From the NCBI GenBank assembly GCA_039024315.1, contig JBCCQN010000041.1, positions 1 to 46,054 on the forward strand: a stretch of DNA of 46,054 nucleotides, written 5' to 3'. The translations under genes were made by a program, and so were the position numbers. The DNA comes from JBCAWW01 sp039024315. Its GTDB lineage: Bacteria; Bacteroidota; Bacteroidia; J057. The notes beneath the pieces are model-generated. The model was not told the origin of the DNA and ran no database searches. It worked only from the letters and a program-made list of their open reading frames with translations. This document shows positions 1 to 8,762 of the stretch, piece by piece. Numbering within the stretch: the first letter of the stretch is position 1; every line of letters begins with the position of its first letter.

Positions 1-109
1 CATTCCGAGTGTAAAATTATCAAGGAATAAAAATTTGTGTTGAGGTTTTGGTTAGAGTGCCGGTCTGCCTTTTGGTGGATCGGCTTTTTCTTGTGTAGAT
101 TGTAGAGCG

Positions 110-1213
110 ATGTGGAAAGGAACAAAATTCTGGTCCTGGTTAGGACAAGTCCTAATTTGGTGTGCGATTTATTTATTGATAAGTCCTTTACCCCTCAAAT
201 TAGGAGGAGTGGCGCTTTATCCTTATGCGGCTGCTACTGTATCTATTGTTCTCCTTTATAGTTTATTGCTGCACGCTTTTATCTTTTATTCCTATACCTA
301 TTTCTTTTTTCCGCAATACCTCCAAAGCACGTCTATTAAGTTTTACTGGACGGTAAACTTCTCTTATCTAGCGGGAATCAGTCTGCTTAAGACGATATTA
401 GATTGGATGTTTACTACCTGGGTCTTAACGTTCGCCGCTAAAGGCGTAAAAATCATAGGTCTCAATCTGGAAAGCCAGTTATTGGAGGGAGAGGCGGAGC
501 CCTATACGTTCTTGAACTGGCTATTGCTCAATCTGATGAGTACTGCTATGGTACTCCTTATCGTCAACGCTTACAACTTTATCAAAGATTGGTGGCAAAA
601 TCGGCGCGCTAGGCAGCAGCTGGAAAATGAAAAACTAAAGATGGAGTTATCTGCTTTAAAACATCAAATAAACCCTCATTTTTTGTTCAATATTTTGAAT
701 GGCCTTTACGCGCTGGCCCTAAAAAATGATGATGATCCTACGGCAAATGGCATTGAAAAACTCTCCGGCATGATGCGCTATGTACTGTATGAGTCCAATG
801 ACACTTTTGTACCGCTGGAAAGAGAGATAACTTATATTCAAAACTATATCGATCTACAGCGGCTGAGGGTCAATAAGCAGGTCAAAATTTTATTGCAGGT
901 AGATGGTCCTATCAAAAATCAACAGGTGGCGCCTATGCTATTTATTCCGTATATCGAAAATGCTTTTAAGTTTGGCATAAGTACGGCTAAACCTTCCGAT
1001 ATTTTTATTCAACTGACCCTAAAAGAGGATACCTTACGCTTTGAAGTTGAAAACCCCATCCATCAAAAACGAACTTCAGATCATAGCGGCTATGAAGGCA
1101 TCGGATTAGAGAATGTTAAGAAGCGATTACAACTTTTGTATCCTGATCGCTATCTGATAAATATAGATAATAAAGCTGATCGGTTTAAGGTCGTTTTAAC
1201 ACTTAACTTATGA
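110..1213 (+). CDS. LytS-type sensor histidine kinase
   Basis: Membrane sensor kinase of the LytS/YehU (His_kinase, PF06580) family, expected to phosphorylate the LytTR regulator encoded next. The N-terminal 155 residues are mostly hydrophobic, with about four membrane segments (roughly 10-30, 40-65, 85-110, 135-155). A short coiled linker follows, then the NPHFLFN motif (residues 188-194) that carries the conserved family His190. The C-terminal ATPase half has the N-box PYIENAFKFG and a GIGLENVKKRL G-box. No extracellular sensor domain is evident, so the signal is probably sensed in or at the membrane. The ATG is the first in the frame. The stop overlaps the next start (ATGA), which indicates translational coupling. 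I see nothing decisive in bases 1-109. Family assignment is secure; the stimulus is unknown. Confidence 0.9.
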   Translation: MWKGTKFWSWLGQVLIWCAIYLLISPLPLKLGGVALYPYAAATVSIVLLYSLLLHAFIFYSYTYFFFPQYLQSTSIKFYWTVNFSYLAGISLLKTILDWMFTTWVLTFAAKGVKIIGLNLESQLLEGEAEPYTFLNWLLLNLMSTAMVLLIVNAYNFIKDWWQNRRARQQLENEKLKMELSALKHQINPHFLFNILNGLYALALKNDDDPTANGIEKLSGMMRYVLYESNDTFVPLEREITYIQNYIDLQRLRVNKQVKILLQVDGPIKNQQVAPMLFIPYIENAFKFGISTAKPSDIFIQLTLKEDTLRFEVENPIHQKRTSDHSGYEGIGLENVKKRLQLLYPDRYLINIDNKADRFKVVLTLNL

Positions 1214-1932
1214 GGAAATTAACAGCTGTTGCCATTGATGACGAGCCCTTAGCGCTTGAGGTGATTCAACGTTTTGCTGCCAAAAGTGAAGATCTTGAAC
1301 TCTTGATGGCTTTTGAAAATCCACTGGAGGCCATCTCATTTTTGCAGGATAATAAGGTTGATCTTATATACCTTGATATTCAGATGCCTGATTTGACGGG
1401 TATTCAACTCTTGGATAGCTTGGTTTATAAACCGATGATTGTTTTTACCACCGCTTATTCCCAATACGCGGTGGATAGCTATGAATTAGGAGCGATTGAT
1501 TACCTTTTGAAACCAGTCTCTTTAGATCGCTTTTTAAAATCAGTCAATAAAGCCGTAGGATTTATCAAGGCACAGGAAGCCTTGGATGAAAAGAGTAAAG
1601 AGCCCGCTGATATTAAGGATTATATGTTCATTAAGTCCGATACCCGCTTCTTTAAAGTGAATTTAGGAGAGATATTGTATGTCGAAGGGATGCGAGATTA
1701 TGTAGCAGTTCATACGCCTGAAAGACGGATCATGACCCTCATGAGTATGGGAAAAATGATGGATAAACTACCTGAAACTGATTTTATGAGAGTACATAAA
1801 TCTTACATCATTGGACTTAATCATATCCAACTTATTCAGAACAATCGCGTTACCATCGATGATAAAGAGATTCCGATCAGCAATTCCTATAAGGATACTT
1901 TTCTCGCCTTCGTCGAACGCTTAAACAAATAG
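1210..1932 (+). CDS. LytTR-family response regulator
   Basis: Two-domain DNA-binding response regulator. The receiver domain (residues 1-120) has the acidic pair D10/D11, the phospho-acceptor Asp56 in LIYLDIQMPD, a Thr/Ala switch region (VFTTAY) and the conserved Lys101 in LLKP. A linker leads to a LytTR DNA-binding domain (about 138-235) with the typical YVEGMRDYV and MRVHKSYII stretches. It is the partner of the kinase just upstream, whose stop codon it overlaps by 4 nt. LytTR proteins usually bind pairs of roughly 9-bp direct repeats; no target was identified here. The gene ends 13 bp before the convergent glucokinase gene. Confidence 0.92.
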   Translation: MRKLTAVAIDDEPLALEVIQRFAAKSEDLELLMAFENPLEAISFLQDNKVDLIYLDIQMPDLTGIQLLDSLVYKPMIVFTTAYSQYAVDSYELGAIDYLLKPVSLDRFLKSVNKAVGFIKAQEALDEKSKEPADIKDYMFIKSDTRFFKVNLGEILYVEGMRDYVAVHTPERRIMTLMSMGKMMDKLPETDFMRVHKSYIIGLNHIQLIQNNRVTIDDKEIPISNSYKDTFLAFVERLNK

Positions 1933-1945
1933 GTTAGGGCCGAGC

Positions 1946-2680
1946 TTAAAGGTGCTTAGCGGCTAGGGCTGCCCCTACTATGCCAGCCTGATTTAAGAGT
2001 TCGGCAGGGCGGATGGGGGTAGGTACATCTAGCTCTTTTGAAAACTTCTCAAACTTTTTGCTGGCACCACCACCTAGAATGATCACATCTGGGTAGCAGA
2101 TTCTATGAACATGATTGAGGTATTCATTGAGCCTTTTTCCCCATTCCTTCCAGCCAAGATCTTTCTTTTTGCGAATCGAGTCTGCTGCATAATGCTCAGC
2201 AATGCCTCCTTTGAACTTTAGGTGGCCAAATTCGGTATTAGGAACCAACACTCCATCAAGGATCAGTGCACTGCCAATGCCAGTACCTAACGTAAGTAAT
2301 ACCACTAAACCGCTTTGCCCTTTACCTCCGCCAAAAGTTGCTTCTGCTAGACCCGCAGCATCAGCATCATTGACTACTTTGACTTTGCAACCAGTTGCCT
2401 CAGCAAAGATCTCCTCTACATTGACACCTATCCACTTATCGTCGATATTAGAAGCAGTCTTGGACACTCCCTTTTGGATCGCAGCTGGAAATCCTGCCCC
2501 AATGGCTCCTTTCCATTCAAAATGCTCACAGAGTTTTGCTACGGTTCTAGCTACTGCTTTAGGAGTGGCAGGCTGCGGAGTAGGAATACGGTGTCTTTCC
2601 GTAATGAGGGTGCCTGTATCCAAATCTACGATCGCTCCTTTAATTCCGGAGCCACCGACATCAATCCCTAATACTTTCAC
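1946..2680 (-). CDS. ppgK: Polyphosphate glucokinase (ROK family)
   Basis: Cytosolic sugar kinase of the ROK/ASKHA fold, expected to phosphorylate glucose with polyphosphate (EC 2.7.1.63), possibly also with ATP. Visible motifs are the N-terminal phosphate loop DVGGSGIKGA (residues 7-16), the catalytic region VVNDADAAGLAEA, LLTLGTGIGSAL (phosphate 2) and NTEFGHLKF, followed by the C-terminal IILGGGASKKF adenosine-side motif. The length of 244 aa matches the short PPGK subgroup rather than the roughly 300-aa ROK glucokinases, and the usual ROK zinc-cysteine cluster is absent. It is a monocistronic-looking gene, convergent with the LytTR regulator. Polyphosphate use is inferred from subgroup similarity. 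Confidence 0.85.
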   Translation of the reverse strand: MKVLGIDVGGSGIKGAIVDLDTGTLITERHRIPTPQPATPKAVARTVAKLCEHFEWKGAIGAGFPAAIQKGVSKTASNIDDKWIGVNVEEIFAEATGCKVKVVNDADAAGLAEATFGGGKGQSGLVVLLTLGTGIGSALILDGVLVPNTEFGHLKFKGGIAEHYAADSIRKKKDLGWKEWGKRLNEYLNHVHRICYPDVIILGGGASKKFEKFSKELDVPTPIRPAELLNQAGIVGAALAAKHL

Positions 2681-2732
2681 TTGATTGCCTTTTTTATCGG
2701 TTAATGGCGCTTAAGTTGGTTTTTTTTACGCT

Positions 2733-2954
2733 TTAGAGCAAATCTGTTTTAATCCCAAGCTCTTTACAAAGGTTGTGTATTTGGAGTCTAAACCTGAATG
2801 GAATTAAATGATCAAACCGCTTCTCTCGATTGCGGAGTGCACGCAATATCATACGCCTTTGACTTTCCTCCTCAGTCTGCGATAAGTTCCTCTCCAACTC
2901 AGGGATTGAGCGGAGCAGATTTTCAATCGCTAGCAAATGAGGGTCATTCTTCAT
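2733..2954 (-). CDS. Small helical protein, hypothetical
   Basis: A 73-aa reading frame from the first ATG; a TTG six codons upstream, at 2972, is an alternative start. The product is charged and predicted mostly helical, with an ELERN...EEESQRR...LRNREKRFDH stretch rich in Arg and Glu, and it has no signal peptide or membrane segment. I recognise no family. It lies 52 bp upstream of ppgK on the same strand, so it could be the leader gene of a two-gene unit. It is divergent from the TPR kinase at 3145. The amino-acid composition looks coding, but the short length leaves doubt. Confidence 0.5.
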   Translation of the reverse strand: MKNDPHLLAIENLLRSIPELERNLSQTEEESQRRMILRALRNREKRFDHLIPFRFRLQIHNLCKELGIKTDLL

Positions 2955-3071
2955 ATGCCTGAATATACTCAATCTTTTTCGGTTTTTGATGATAATACGG
3001 TCCGTTTAATCATAGGCTCCAATATTTCGACGGTGGGAAGGAAATCAGCTTGATTTTAACTGAGATAGTTT

Positions 3072-3099
3072 TTTGTTGGTAGCTTTTTCAATATATTTG
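3072..3099 (+). promoter_or_regulatory. Bacteroidota-type promoter candidate
   Basis: TTTG at 3072-3075 is followed after 16 nt by TATATTTG at 3092-3099, which matches the TAnnTTTG -7 box of Bacteroidota housekeeping promoters. The -7 box ends 45 nt before the ATG of the TPR histidine kinase. The spacer is slightly shorter than the usual 17-23 nt. Confidence 0.4.
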
Positions 3100-3144
3100 A
3101 CTATTAGACCACTATTCGGGTTTTTGGGGTATTTAAATTTTTGA

Positions 3145-5214
3145 ATGGTCTTAAGACGGGCACTAATAACACTTTTGTGCTTTGCTCAACTTGCGACAAT
3201 TTTTGCCAAGAGTCCTGCTGACAGCTTGGCGACAGAGCTTGATGTGCTGATTTCTCAAGGATCTGAAGACTATGAGGAAATCTCCAGAAGGTTTGAGCAG
3301 CTCATCTTTGATTATCAAGCAAGTCGTAGTTGGGGTAAAGCTATTTCTAAAGCGGAGGAAGCCATGTACCTTTCTCTTCGCTGGGAGGAACCTATTTATC
3401 AATTCAGATTTTTATTCTTGCTTGGCCAAACTCAATTCCTCTCCCAAGCTGATGACAATTTAGCCCTCAACTATTTACTACAGGCCGAGCAATTGGACCC
3501 TGCAGAAATTGATCAAAAACTCAAAGCCAAGGCCTATGCCTTGATGTCTCAAATCTACGTCCGGATTGGCGATATCAACGAAGCCCTCAAAATCCAGTTG
3601 CAAGCCATTGACTTATGTCGTCTTACCCAAGACACTTTAATGCTTACCCATGGCTACCAACATCTAGGTAGTATTTACACAGGGCAAGGAGATTATGAAA
3701 ATGCACTCAAGGCTAATTTAATGGGCTTACAACTCGCCAATTCTAGTGCACCTTCGCAAGCAGAAGCACGACTAGAACTGCTGAGTTCTACCGCAGCAGT
3801 ATATCTCAAGCTCCGTGAGCATGAAAAGGCAAATCCTTACCTCAAATCTTTAATTCAACTCGCTGATTCCTTAGAATCGGCTTATGGCGTAGCACGATAC
3901 GAACAGCATAAGGGAGAAGCATTGTTGATGCAGGGGCAAATTGAACCATCATATATTTATCTACGTAGTGCTGATCAATATTTTGAGGCCCAAAAACTAT
4001 TTACTGAATCAGCCCATACCAAACTAAATATTGCTCGGCTTTTGATCATCGATGATCAGCCTTCGGCTAGCCTATCGCTACTAGATACTATTCAAAATCT
4101 CTCTTCTCAAATCCCACCTGCTGAATTGAAAATGCAGATAGCCGAACTAAGAGCGGATGGATTTCGAGACTTGGGTCGTAAAGACCTCGCCTATGACAAT
4201 CTTTTAGACTATCTCCAATTGAGGGACTCGATTTATGGTACTCCCATAAGATTGGATTTTGCAAGGGCGGAATCAGGCATTACGGTAAGTAAATTTGAAG
4301 AGGAGATCGCTGAGATAAAAGAAGCCCAGCAAGTTGCCCGCCGTCAAATGATTATCGGTGGTATGATCGCGGGTTTTATCTTGTTGTTGGTACTTTTGCT
4401 TATGGGCTATCAACGAAATCGTGCCCTCAACCGAGTAAATAAAATCCTCGCCCAAAAAAACGAGGAAATATTCATGCAAAATGAACGCCTTGCTAGCTCT
4501 AATGAAGAGCTAAGGCAGTTCGCACATATAACCTCCCATGATCTCCGAGAGCCATTACGCAGTATTGGTGGCTTTTCTACCCTCTTAGAAAGGAAGTTTA
4601 AAAATAAACTCGATGAACGTGGGCAAGAGTATTTGGATTTTATCACCTCAGGGGTGCGTAGGATGGATAGCCTCTTGGCAGATTTGATGAACTACTCCGT
4701 CATCGGAATTTTGGAGCAAAAGTTTGAGCCCGTGGAAATCGAAAAGATCATTTCCAACATCATCGAAACCATGCATCGGGAGAAAAGGGCGCAAGGAGCT
4801 AAAATCAAAATTAGAAATCTCCCTGTCATCATCGCAGATGTAAGGCAAATGGGCATTCTATTTGAAAACTTAATTGATAATGCCGTAAAGTTTCGTTCTG
4901 AAGAAATCCCCCAAATCGAGATTAACTGCCAAAAGCAAGACCACCACTATCTCTTTTCCATCAAAGACAATGGTATTGGGATGGACGAAGCCTACCAAGA
5001 GCAAATTTTTAGCCTCTTTTTACGGCTACACAACAACTCCTCTGAGTATGAAGGAACGGGGGTCGGCCTCTCCATTTGTCGAAAAATTGTCCAGCAACAC
5101 AAAGGCAGGATATGGATCAATTCTCAAAAAGGCGTAGGTACTACTGTCTATTTCCTTTTACCCGCTTCTCCTCTCGAGGTAACAAGCCCAATCAAATGGC
5201 GACCTGAACGCTAG
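3145..5214 (+). CDS. TPR-containing sensor histidine kinase
   Basis: A 689-aa sensor kinase. Residues 1-22 form a signal peptide. Residues about 30-360 are helical TPR-like repeats, with motifs such as AYALMSQIYVRIGDINEAL and GSIYTGQGDYENAL, and should lie in the periplasm. A coiled segment precedes one transmembrane helix (about 398-420), then a cytoplasmic coiled coil, a HisKA domain with the phospho-acceptor His in FAHITSHDLREPLR (near 463), and a HATPase_c domain with NLIDNAVKF, DNGIGM and GTGVGLSICRKIV. There is no receiver domain or adjacent response regulator, so it is an orphan kinase. TPR ectodomain kinases are common in Bacteroidota; the ligand is unknown. The VTT protein gene starts 28 bp after its stop. 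Confidence 0.9.
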   Translation: MVLRRALITLLCFAQLATIFAKSPADSLATELDVLISQGSEDYEEISRRFEQLIFDYQASRSWGKAISKAEEAMYLSLRWEEPIYQFRFLFLLGQTQFLSQADDNLALNYLLQAEQLDPAEIDQKLKAKAYALMSQIYVRIGDINEALKIQLQAIDLCRLTQDTLMLTHGYQHLGSIYTGQGDYENALKANLMGLQLANSSAPSQAEARLELLSSTAAVYLKLREHEKANPYLKSLIQLADSLESAYGVARYEQHKGEALLMQGQIEPSYIYLRSADQYFEAQKLFTESAHTKLNIARLLIIDDQPSASLSLLDTIQNLSSQIPPAELKMQIAELRADGFRDLGRKDLAYDNLLDYLQLRDSIYGTPIRLDFARAESGITVSKFEEEIAEIKEAQQVARRQMIIGGMIAGFILLLVLLLMGYQRNRALNRVNKILAQKNEEIFMQNERLASSNEELRQFAHITSHDLREPLRSIGGFSTLLERKFKNKLDERGQEYLDFITSGVRRMDSLLADLMNYSVIGILEQKFEPVEIEKIISNIIETMHREKRAQGAKIKIRNLPVIIADVRQMGILFENLIDNAVKFRSEEIPQIEINCQKQDHHYLFSIKDNGIGMDEAYQEQIFSLFLRLHNNSSEYEGTGVGLSICRKIVQQHKGRIWINSQKGVGTTVYFLLPASPLEVTSPIKWRPER

Positions 5215-5242
5215 ACAGCTACAATATTGGATTTTACCAGCA

Positions 5243-5884
5243 GTGGCTATGCTTCTGCCTCTCACCTTGTCCGCCTTTGGTTTTCAATATATCAAACAAC
5301 TCCTGCTCTGGATTGAGCAGGCACCCCATTGGGGTCTTTTGGTTTTCAGCCTATTAAGTGTTTTAACCATGGCTTTTGCCCTCAGTCCCACGACCTTTGT
5401 GGCTTTATTGGCTGGATTTCTCTTTCCAGGGGAATACTTCTTTTCCTTATTGATCACTTATCCCATTGCCGCTTTACTAGGCCGCTTTTTAGGGCTGCAT
5501 TGGTTTCGCTTTTTTCAAGCTGAGCTTATGGGCAGTAATCAGACCTATCAAGATTTTTTGGTCCAGCTAGCTGAACGCCCATTTTGGGTACTAGTACTGG
5601 CTAGACTTTCTCCGGTCTTACCTTTTGCGATGACCAATTTATTGCTGGGACAAGTTGTGATGCCTTGGTCCACTTATTTGAGTGCTACTATGATAGGGAT
5701 GCTTCCTAGAACCCTTTTATCATTTTGGGTAGGTACTCAGGTAAAAGATATCGTTCTCTATCTAGAATCACCGCAGACTTTATCCCTAGAACGCTGGATA
5801 GTCTTAGCCTTGTTGCTGCTTTCGAGTTTAGGACTCCTTTTGATCATAGGAAGGATTTTTCGGCGCCTAGGATTTGGCAAATAG
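5243..5884 (+). CDS. TVP38/TMEM64 (VTT/DedA-like) membrane protein
   Basis: Integral inner-membrane protein of about 213 aa with five to six hydrophobic segments. It carries the VTT/SNARE-associated domain pattern: a LLAGFLFPG entry loop, a GRFLG helix, and the second re-entrant region LARLSPVLPFAMTNLLLGQ followed by GMLPRTLLSFWVGTQ. Family members are linked to lipid scrambling or membrane homeostasis, but the role here is inferred. The start is uncertain: GTG at 5243 or ATG at 5249. The frame stays open upstream and reads as plausible hydrophobic residues but contains no ATG. It lies between the TPR kinase and the amidohydrolase-like gene with short gaps (28 and 42 bp), which is consistent with one operon. 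Confidence 0.85.
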   Translation: MAMLLPLTLSAFGFQYIKQLLLWIEQAPHWGLLVFSLLSVLTMAFALSPTTFVALLAGFLFPGEYFFSLLITYPIAALLGRFLGLHWFRFFQAELMGSNQTYQDFLVQLAERPFWVLVLARLSPVLPFAMTNLLLGQVVMPWSTYLSATMIGMLPRTLLSFWVGTQVKDIVLYLESPQTLSLERWIVLALLLLSSLGLLLIIGRIFRRLGFGK

Positions 5885-5926
5885 GGCTGAGATTTACGTA
5901 TTTTGGCCTAAAATTTAGATATCTCT

Positions 5927-7207
5927 ATGGCTCAAAATGCAGGCTGTCTTCGCCCTCTGTTAATTGCTGTCATCGTTTTGACCAGTTTTAGTATTGCTGC
6001 TGGCTATTTGCTTTTTGCTACTGATTTGTATGAGCCACCCGAATCAACCGAAAAAGCCATCTTTTTTGAAAACGCTTGGCTCTGGGATGGCGTTTCTGAT
6101 ACCCTTGTGCTCGGAAATCTACTGGTCGAAGGAGACGAAATTGTTTGTTTGGGAGAGGGATGCGTTCCGCGAAGCGAGACCCTAAAAGTTGACGCTAAAG
6201 GCAAAACCTTGATGCCCGGCATGATGGATCTACATGTGTATTTCTATGCGCCTAGTCTAGAAAATAAGGGGATGAATGCCATTAAGCAACTGCCTGATTA
6301 TATCAAGCAACGGCCTGCGGTAAGAAAGAATTTTGTAAAAAGTGGCATAACGGCTATCAGATGTGTAGGAGACATCACCGATAATATCCTACAGCTCAGA
6401 AGACAAATCCGAGCCGCTGAGTTTGCGGGGCCAAGAACGTATGTAAGTGGGGCTTTTCTGACGGCACCCGATGGTCATCCCGTAAAGACTTGGTTTGCAG
6501 GAAATGAGGCCGCAATCCAAAATGCAACCTATCAATTAGACGATCCAGTAGCAGCAGGGGCTGCTGTGGAAGAGCTGGCAGCTAAGGGCGTTAATGGTGT
6601 AAAAGTCGTTTACACCACGGGCGAGGAGGATAATTTGCCTTTACTAAAGCTGAACGTTCTCGAAGAGATCCTCAAAAAAGCCGAGCAATCCGGATTATGG
6701 GTGTCGGTTTATACGATGAATACCCAAGAATTATCTGACTTAGTTGAACACCCTGTTACTAGTATTGAACATGCCTCTTTTGCTGATGTCGATAGTATAA
6801 TGATCAAGCAGATGTTGGCAAATGATATTGCCATTGTGCCTACGATGGTTAAGACGGCTCACCGCAATCCCTCGCAAATAAAGGCCATGGCCGACGCAGG
6901 GGTGTTGATTGGAACGGGCTCTGGTACACAGGGTGAAATGTACTTTGGTGAGTCTCTATTAGACGAAATTCAACTTTTGCATACCGCAGGAGGCCTCAGT
7001 CAAGCCCAAGCTTTACGCGCAGCGACCTTAGATGCTGCCAGGATCATGCGGATTGATGATATAGTGGGGCAGTTGAAGGTGAATTATAAAGCGGACTTAG
7101 TGTTAGTGGAGGGCAATGCGTTGGATTCTCTGCCTACGCAGGAACGCATTCTTTCTGTACTTATAAACGGAAAGATCATGAAGTGGAATGGAAAGTTGTA
7201 TGAGTAA
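5927..7207 (+). CDS. Membrane-anchored amidohydrolase-like protein with degenerate metal site
   Basis: A 426-aa protein with an N-terminal membrane anchor (about 10-31), then an imidazolonepropionase-like amidohydrolase fold: a small beta-sandwich (FENAWLWDGV...), PGMMDLH opening the TIM barrel, and a C-terminal AATLDAARIM...GQLKVNYKADLVLVE closing segment. Several metal-binding positions differ from the active family pattern. HxH is HVY (His103, Tyr105), Lys226 in VKVVYT is kept, the HAH strand reads VYTMN (Tyr262), His282 in SIEHA is kept, and the GTD aspartate is Gly331. The protein may therefore be a pseudoenzyme or bind metal atypically. A copy of the palindromic element encodes part of a loop near residues 79-84. 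Its stop abuts the convergent stop at 7208. Confidence 0.82.
   Translation: MAQNAGCLRPLLIAVIVLTSFSIAAGYLLFATDLYEPPESTEKAIFFENAWLWDGVSDTLVLGNLLVEGDEIVCLGEGCVPRSETLKVDAKGKTLMPGMMDLHVYFYAPSLENKGMNAIKQLPDYIKQRPAVRKNFVKSGITAIRCVGDITDNILQLRRQIRAAEFAGPRTYVSGAFLTAPDGHPVKTWFAGNEAAIQNATYQLDDPVAAGAAVEELAAKGVNGVKVVYTTGEEDNLPLLKLNVLEEILKKAEQSGLWVSVYTMNTQELSDLVEHPVTSIEHASFADVDSIMIKQMLANDIAIVPTMVKTAHRNPSQIKAMADAGVLIGTGSGTQGEMYFGESLLDEIQLLHTAGGLSQAQALRAATLDAARIMRIDDIVGQLKVNYKADLVLVEGNALDSLPTQERILSVLINGKIMKWNGKLYE
6162..6177 (+). repeat. Palindromic element copy inside amidohydrolase-like CDS
   Basis: GCGTTCCGCGAAGCGA matches the start and core of the interspersed element GCGTTCTGCGAAGCAGTAA, including the GCGAAGC hairpin core. 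It is read in frame as CVPRSET, in a surface loop between two strands of the N-terminal sandwich. Confidence 0.5.
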
Positions 7208-7840
7208 TCAGTTTTGCGTTTCTAAGACCCATTCATAGACGAGCAATATATTAAGAAGGGCCTGCTCCTCACCATTTTCAATCGCTTTAGCCCAGTATTC
7301 AATCTGTTCACTACAGGCTTTGGGAAAAGGGTACATTTTGTAGTAGTTCCAGCCTTCAAATTGTTCAATTGCATGAAAGAGGACCCGATTTTTGGCTTCC
7401 GGACTGTGCGTCAGCAAATCGAGGGCATAAGCCCGACTTTCAAAACGAGCTCGACTGGGCGAGGGGATAGGCAGAAGAAAAAGAAGAAACAATAAGGCCC
7501 AGAGACCTGACCATGGAAAGCTAAATACGCCAAGGGCCAAAATCTGTGGAAATAAATAAGCAGCGGCGAAAGCTGGCCAAGTGATTTTTTCGGCATCAAT
7601 CAGGTGGACCGCTTCATGGGCAAGGGTTTGCATGGCCCCTTCGGGATTGTTTTCAATGTAGGCACGACTCGGGAAGTAAACGGTAGTACCAATCACCGTG
7701 GTAAATCGAGTCAAAAATCCGGGGCAAAACCAGCCGATGAGGGCTTGCAAAATTTGCATCTCCCAAGCTTCTGCTTTGTAGCGAATCCGAAAAGGGGTGA
7801 GTACTTGTAATTCTGCTGCGAAGCGCTCAAATCTTTCCAT
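7208..7840 (-). CDS. Membrane protein with HExxH zincin motif
   Basis: A 210-aa protein that I cannot place in a named family. A HEAVH motif (His75, Glu76, His79) follows an amphipathic N-terminal half. It is directly followed by a hydrophobic region (about 90-130) that can cross the membrane twice, then by RARFESRAYALD, where a Glu could be the third zinc ligand, as in gluzincins. The C-terminus is soluble and aromatic. The arrangement suggests a membrane-tethered zinc peptidase, but activity is inferred from the motif alone. ATG at 7840 was chosen; an in-frame TTG lies at 7855. It sits 18 bp downstream of the methyltransferase gene, probably in one transcript. Confidence 0.72.
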   Translation of the reverse strand: MERFERFAAELQVLTPFRIRYKAEAWEMQILQALIGWFCPGFLTRFTTVIGTTVYFPSRAYIENNPEGAMQTLAHEAVHLIDAEKITWPAFAAAYLFPQILALGVFSFPWSGLWALLFLLFLLPIPSPSRARFESRAYALDLLTHSPEAKNRVLFHAIEQFEGWNYYKMYPFPKACSEQIEYWAKAIENGEEQALLNILLVYEWVLETQN

Positions 7841-7858
7841 ATCCTCAAGATACAAAAA

Positions 7859-8602
7859 TCAATTGAGGATTCTTACCCAAGGAAAGGGAGATTCATTTCC
7901 TTTGAACCAGCGACTGGGCTTGTACAAAAATTGCTCATCGAAAGATTGGATGGCGCTGCGGCTATGATGAAAATAAATTACTGACATCTCTGCAACCCCG
8001 AGCTTTTCGAAGTGATTTAGGGTTTTTTGCCTTGCCGATTCGAGTTCCTTCTCTTGGTAGAGAGGGCTATCTATAATATGAATTTCCCCTTCGCTTTGTA
8101 AGAAATGCCGACAACGGTTTAGCAATTGAGTAAGATTGGGAAAAAACTCTATCGTCTGGTTGAGAATGATCAAATCAAAACTTGCTTGCTCAAAAATGTC
8201 TTCAAAAATGTCTCCGTAGGCGATTTGCACATTGTTTTGAGGACAAACTCTTTTGGCCTGCTGTAAGCTCGAAAGATTGATATCTACTCCCCAAATCTCG
8301 GCATCTGGAATTTTGGCCAAATGATTGCAAAGCCAACCATTGCCACAGCCTAAATCCATGATTTTGAGAGGCCGCCTGATCTTACGAAGATAGCGCATCA
8401 ATCGCTCATGATTTTTGGCGCGCATTTCCCACTCTTGGCGGTGGAGGTTATAAAAAAAAGTGTTGGGTAGCTCTCTTACCTCAGCGTCAGAAATGATTCT
8501 ATTCTCTTTGCGGAGTACTTTGAGATAGATTTCTTCGAACTGTAAGGATATCTTCGAACGGATGTGAATCCCGCCAGAATCGATGTAAGGGATAAATTGC
8601 AT
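7859..8602 (-). CDS. Class I SAM-dependent methyltransferase
   Basis: A 247-aa cytosolic protein with a Rossmann methyltransferase core: motif I IMDLGCGNGWLCNHLA (near residue 75), the acidic motif II end GVDINLSS, AYGDIF (motif III) and LIILNQTIEFFPN (motif IV), followed by the expected HFLQSEGEIHIID strand. Substrate specificity cannot be read from the sequence. The roughly 65-residue N-terminal extension is unlike the minimal methyltransferase_11 proteins. It is the first gene of a two-gene minus-strand unit with the HExxH protein, and is divergent from the alpha-oxoamine synthase, sharing a 160-bp intergenic region. Confidence 0.85.
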   Translation of the reverse strand: MQFIPYIDSGGIHIRSKISLQFEEIYLKVLRKENRIISDAEVRELPNTFFYNLHRQEWEMRAKNHERLMRYLRKIRRPLKIMDLGCGNGWLCNHLAKIPDAEIWGVDINLSSLQQAKRVCPQNNVQIAYGDIFEDIFEQASFDLIILNQTIEFFPNLTQLLNRCRHFLQSEGEIHIIDSPLYQEKELESARQKTLNHFEKLGVAEMSVIYFHHSRSAIQSFDEQFLYKPSRWFKGNESPFPWVRILN

Positions 8603-8714
8603 GAGCTGGGCACCATAGGTGGAGCGCTATAATATATAATGATTTAAAAAATCCCAAATTTCAAATTAAATACCCTAAGTCAAATGCTATTTTTCATATT
8701 CAAGAAAATCATTG

Positions 8715-8722
8715 TAATTTTG
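8715..8722 (+). promoter_or_regulatory. Promoter -7 box candidate for alpha-oxoamine synthase gene
   Basis: TAATTTTG matches TAnnTTTG and ends 40 nt before the chosen start at 8763. The upstream region has no clear TTTG at the expected distance, only a TTTTC run, so the call rests on the -7 box. Confidence 0.35.
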
Positions 8723-8762
8723 CCCAATCAATCTATTACTAAACGGATAACCTAATACAATC

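Noticed and set aside
2202..2684. A 160-codon open frame on the plus strand
   Set aside because: It is antisense to the well-supported ppgK gene, with a Pro/Ser-rich composition typical of a shadow frame.
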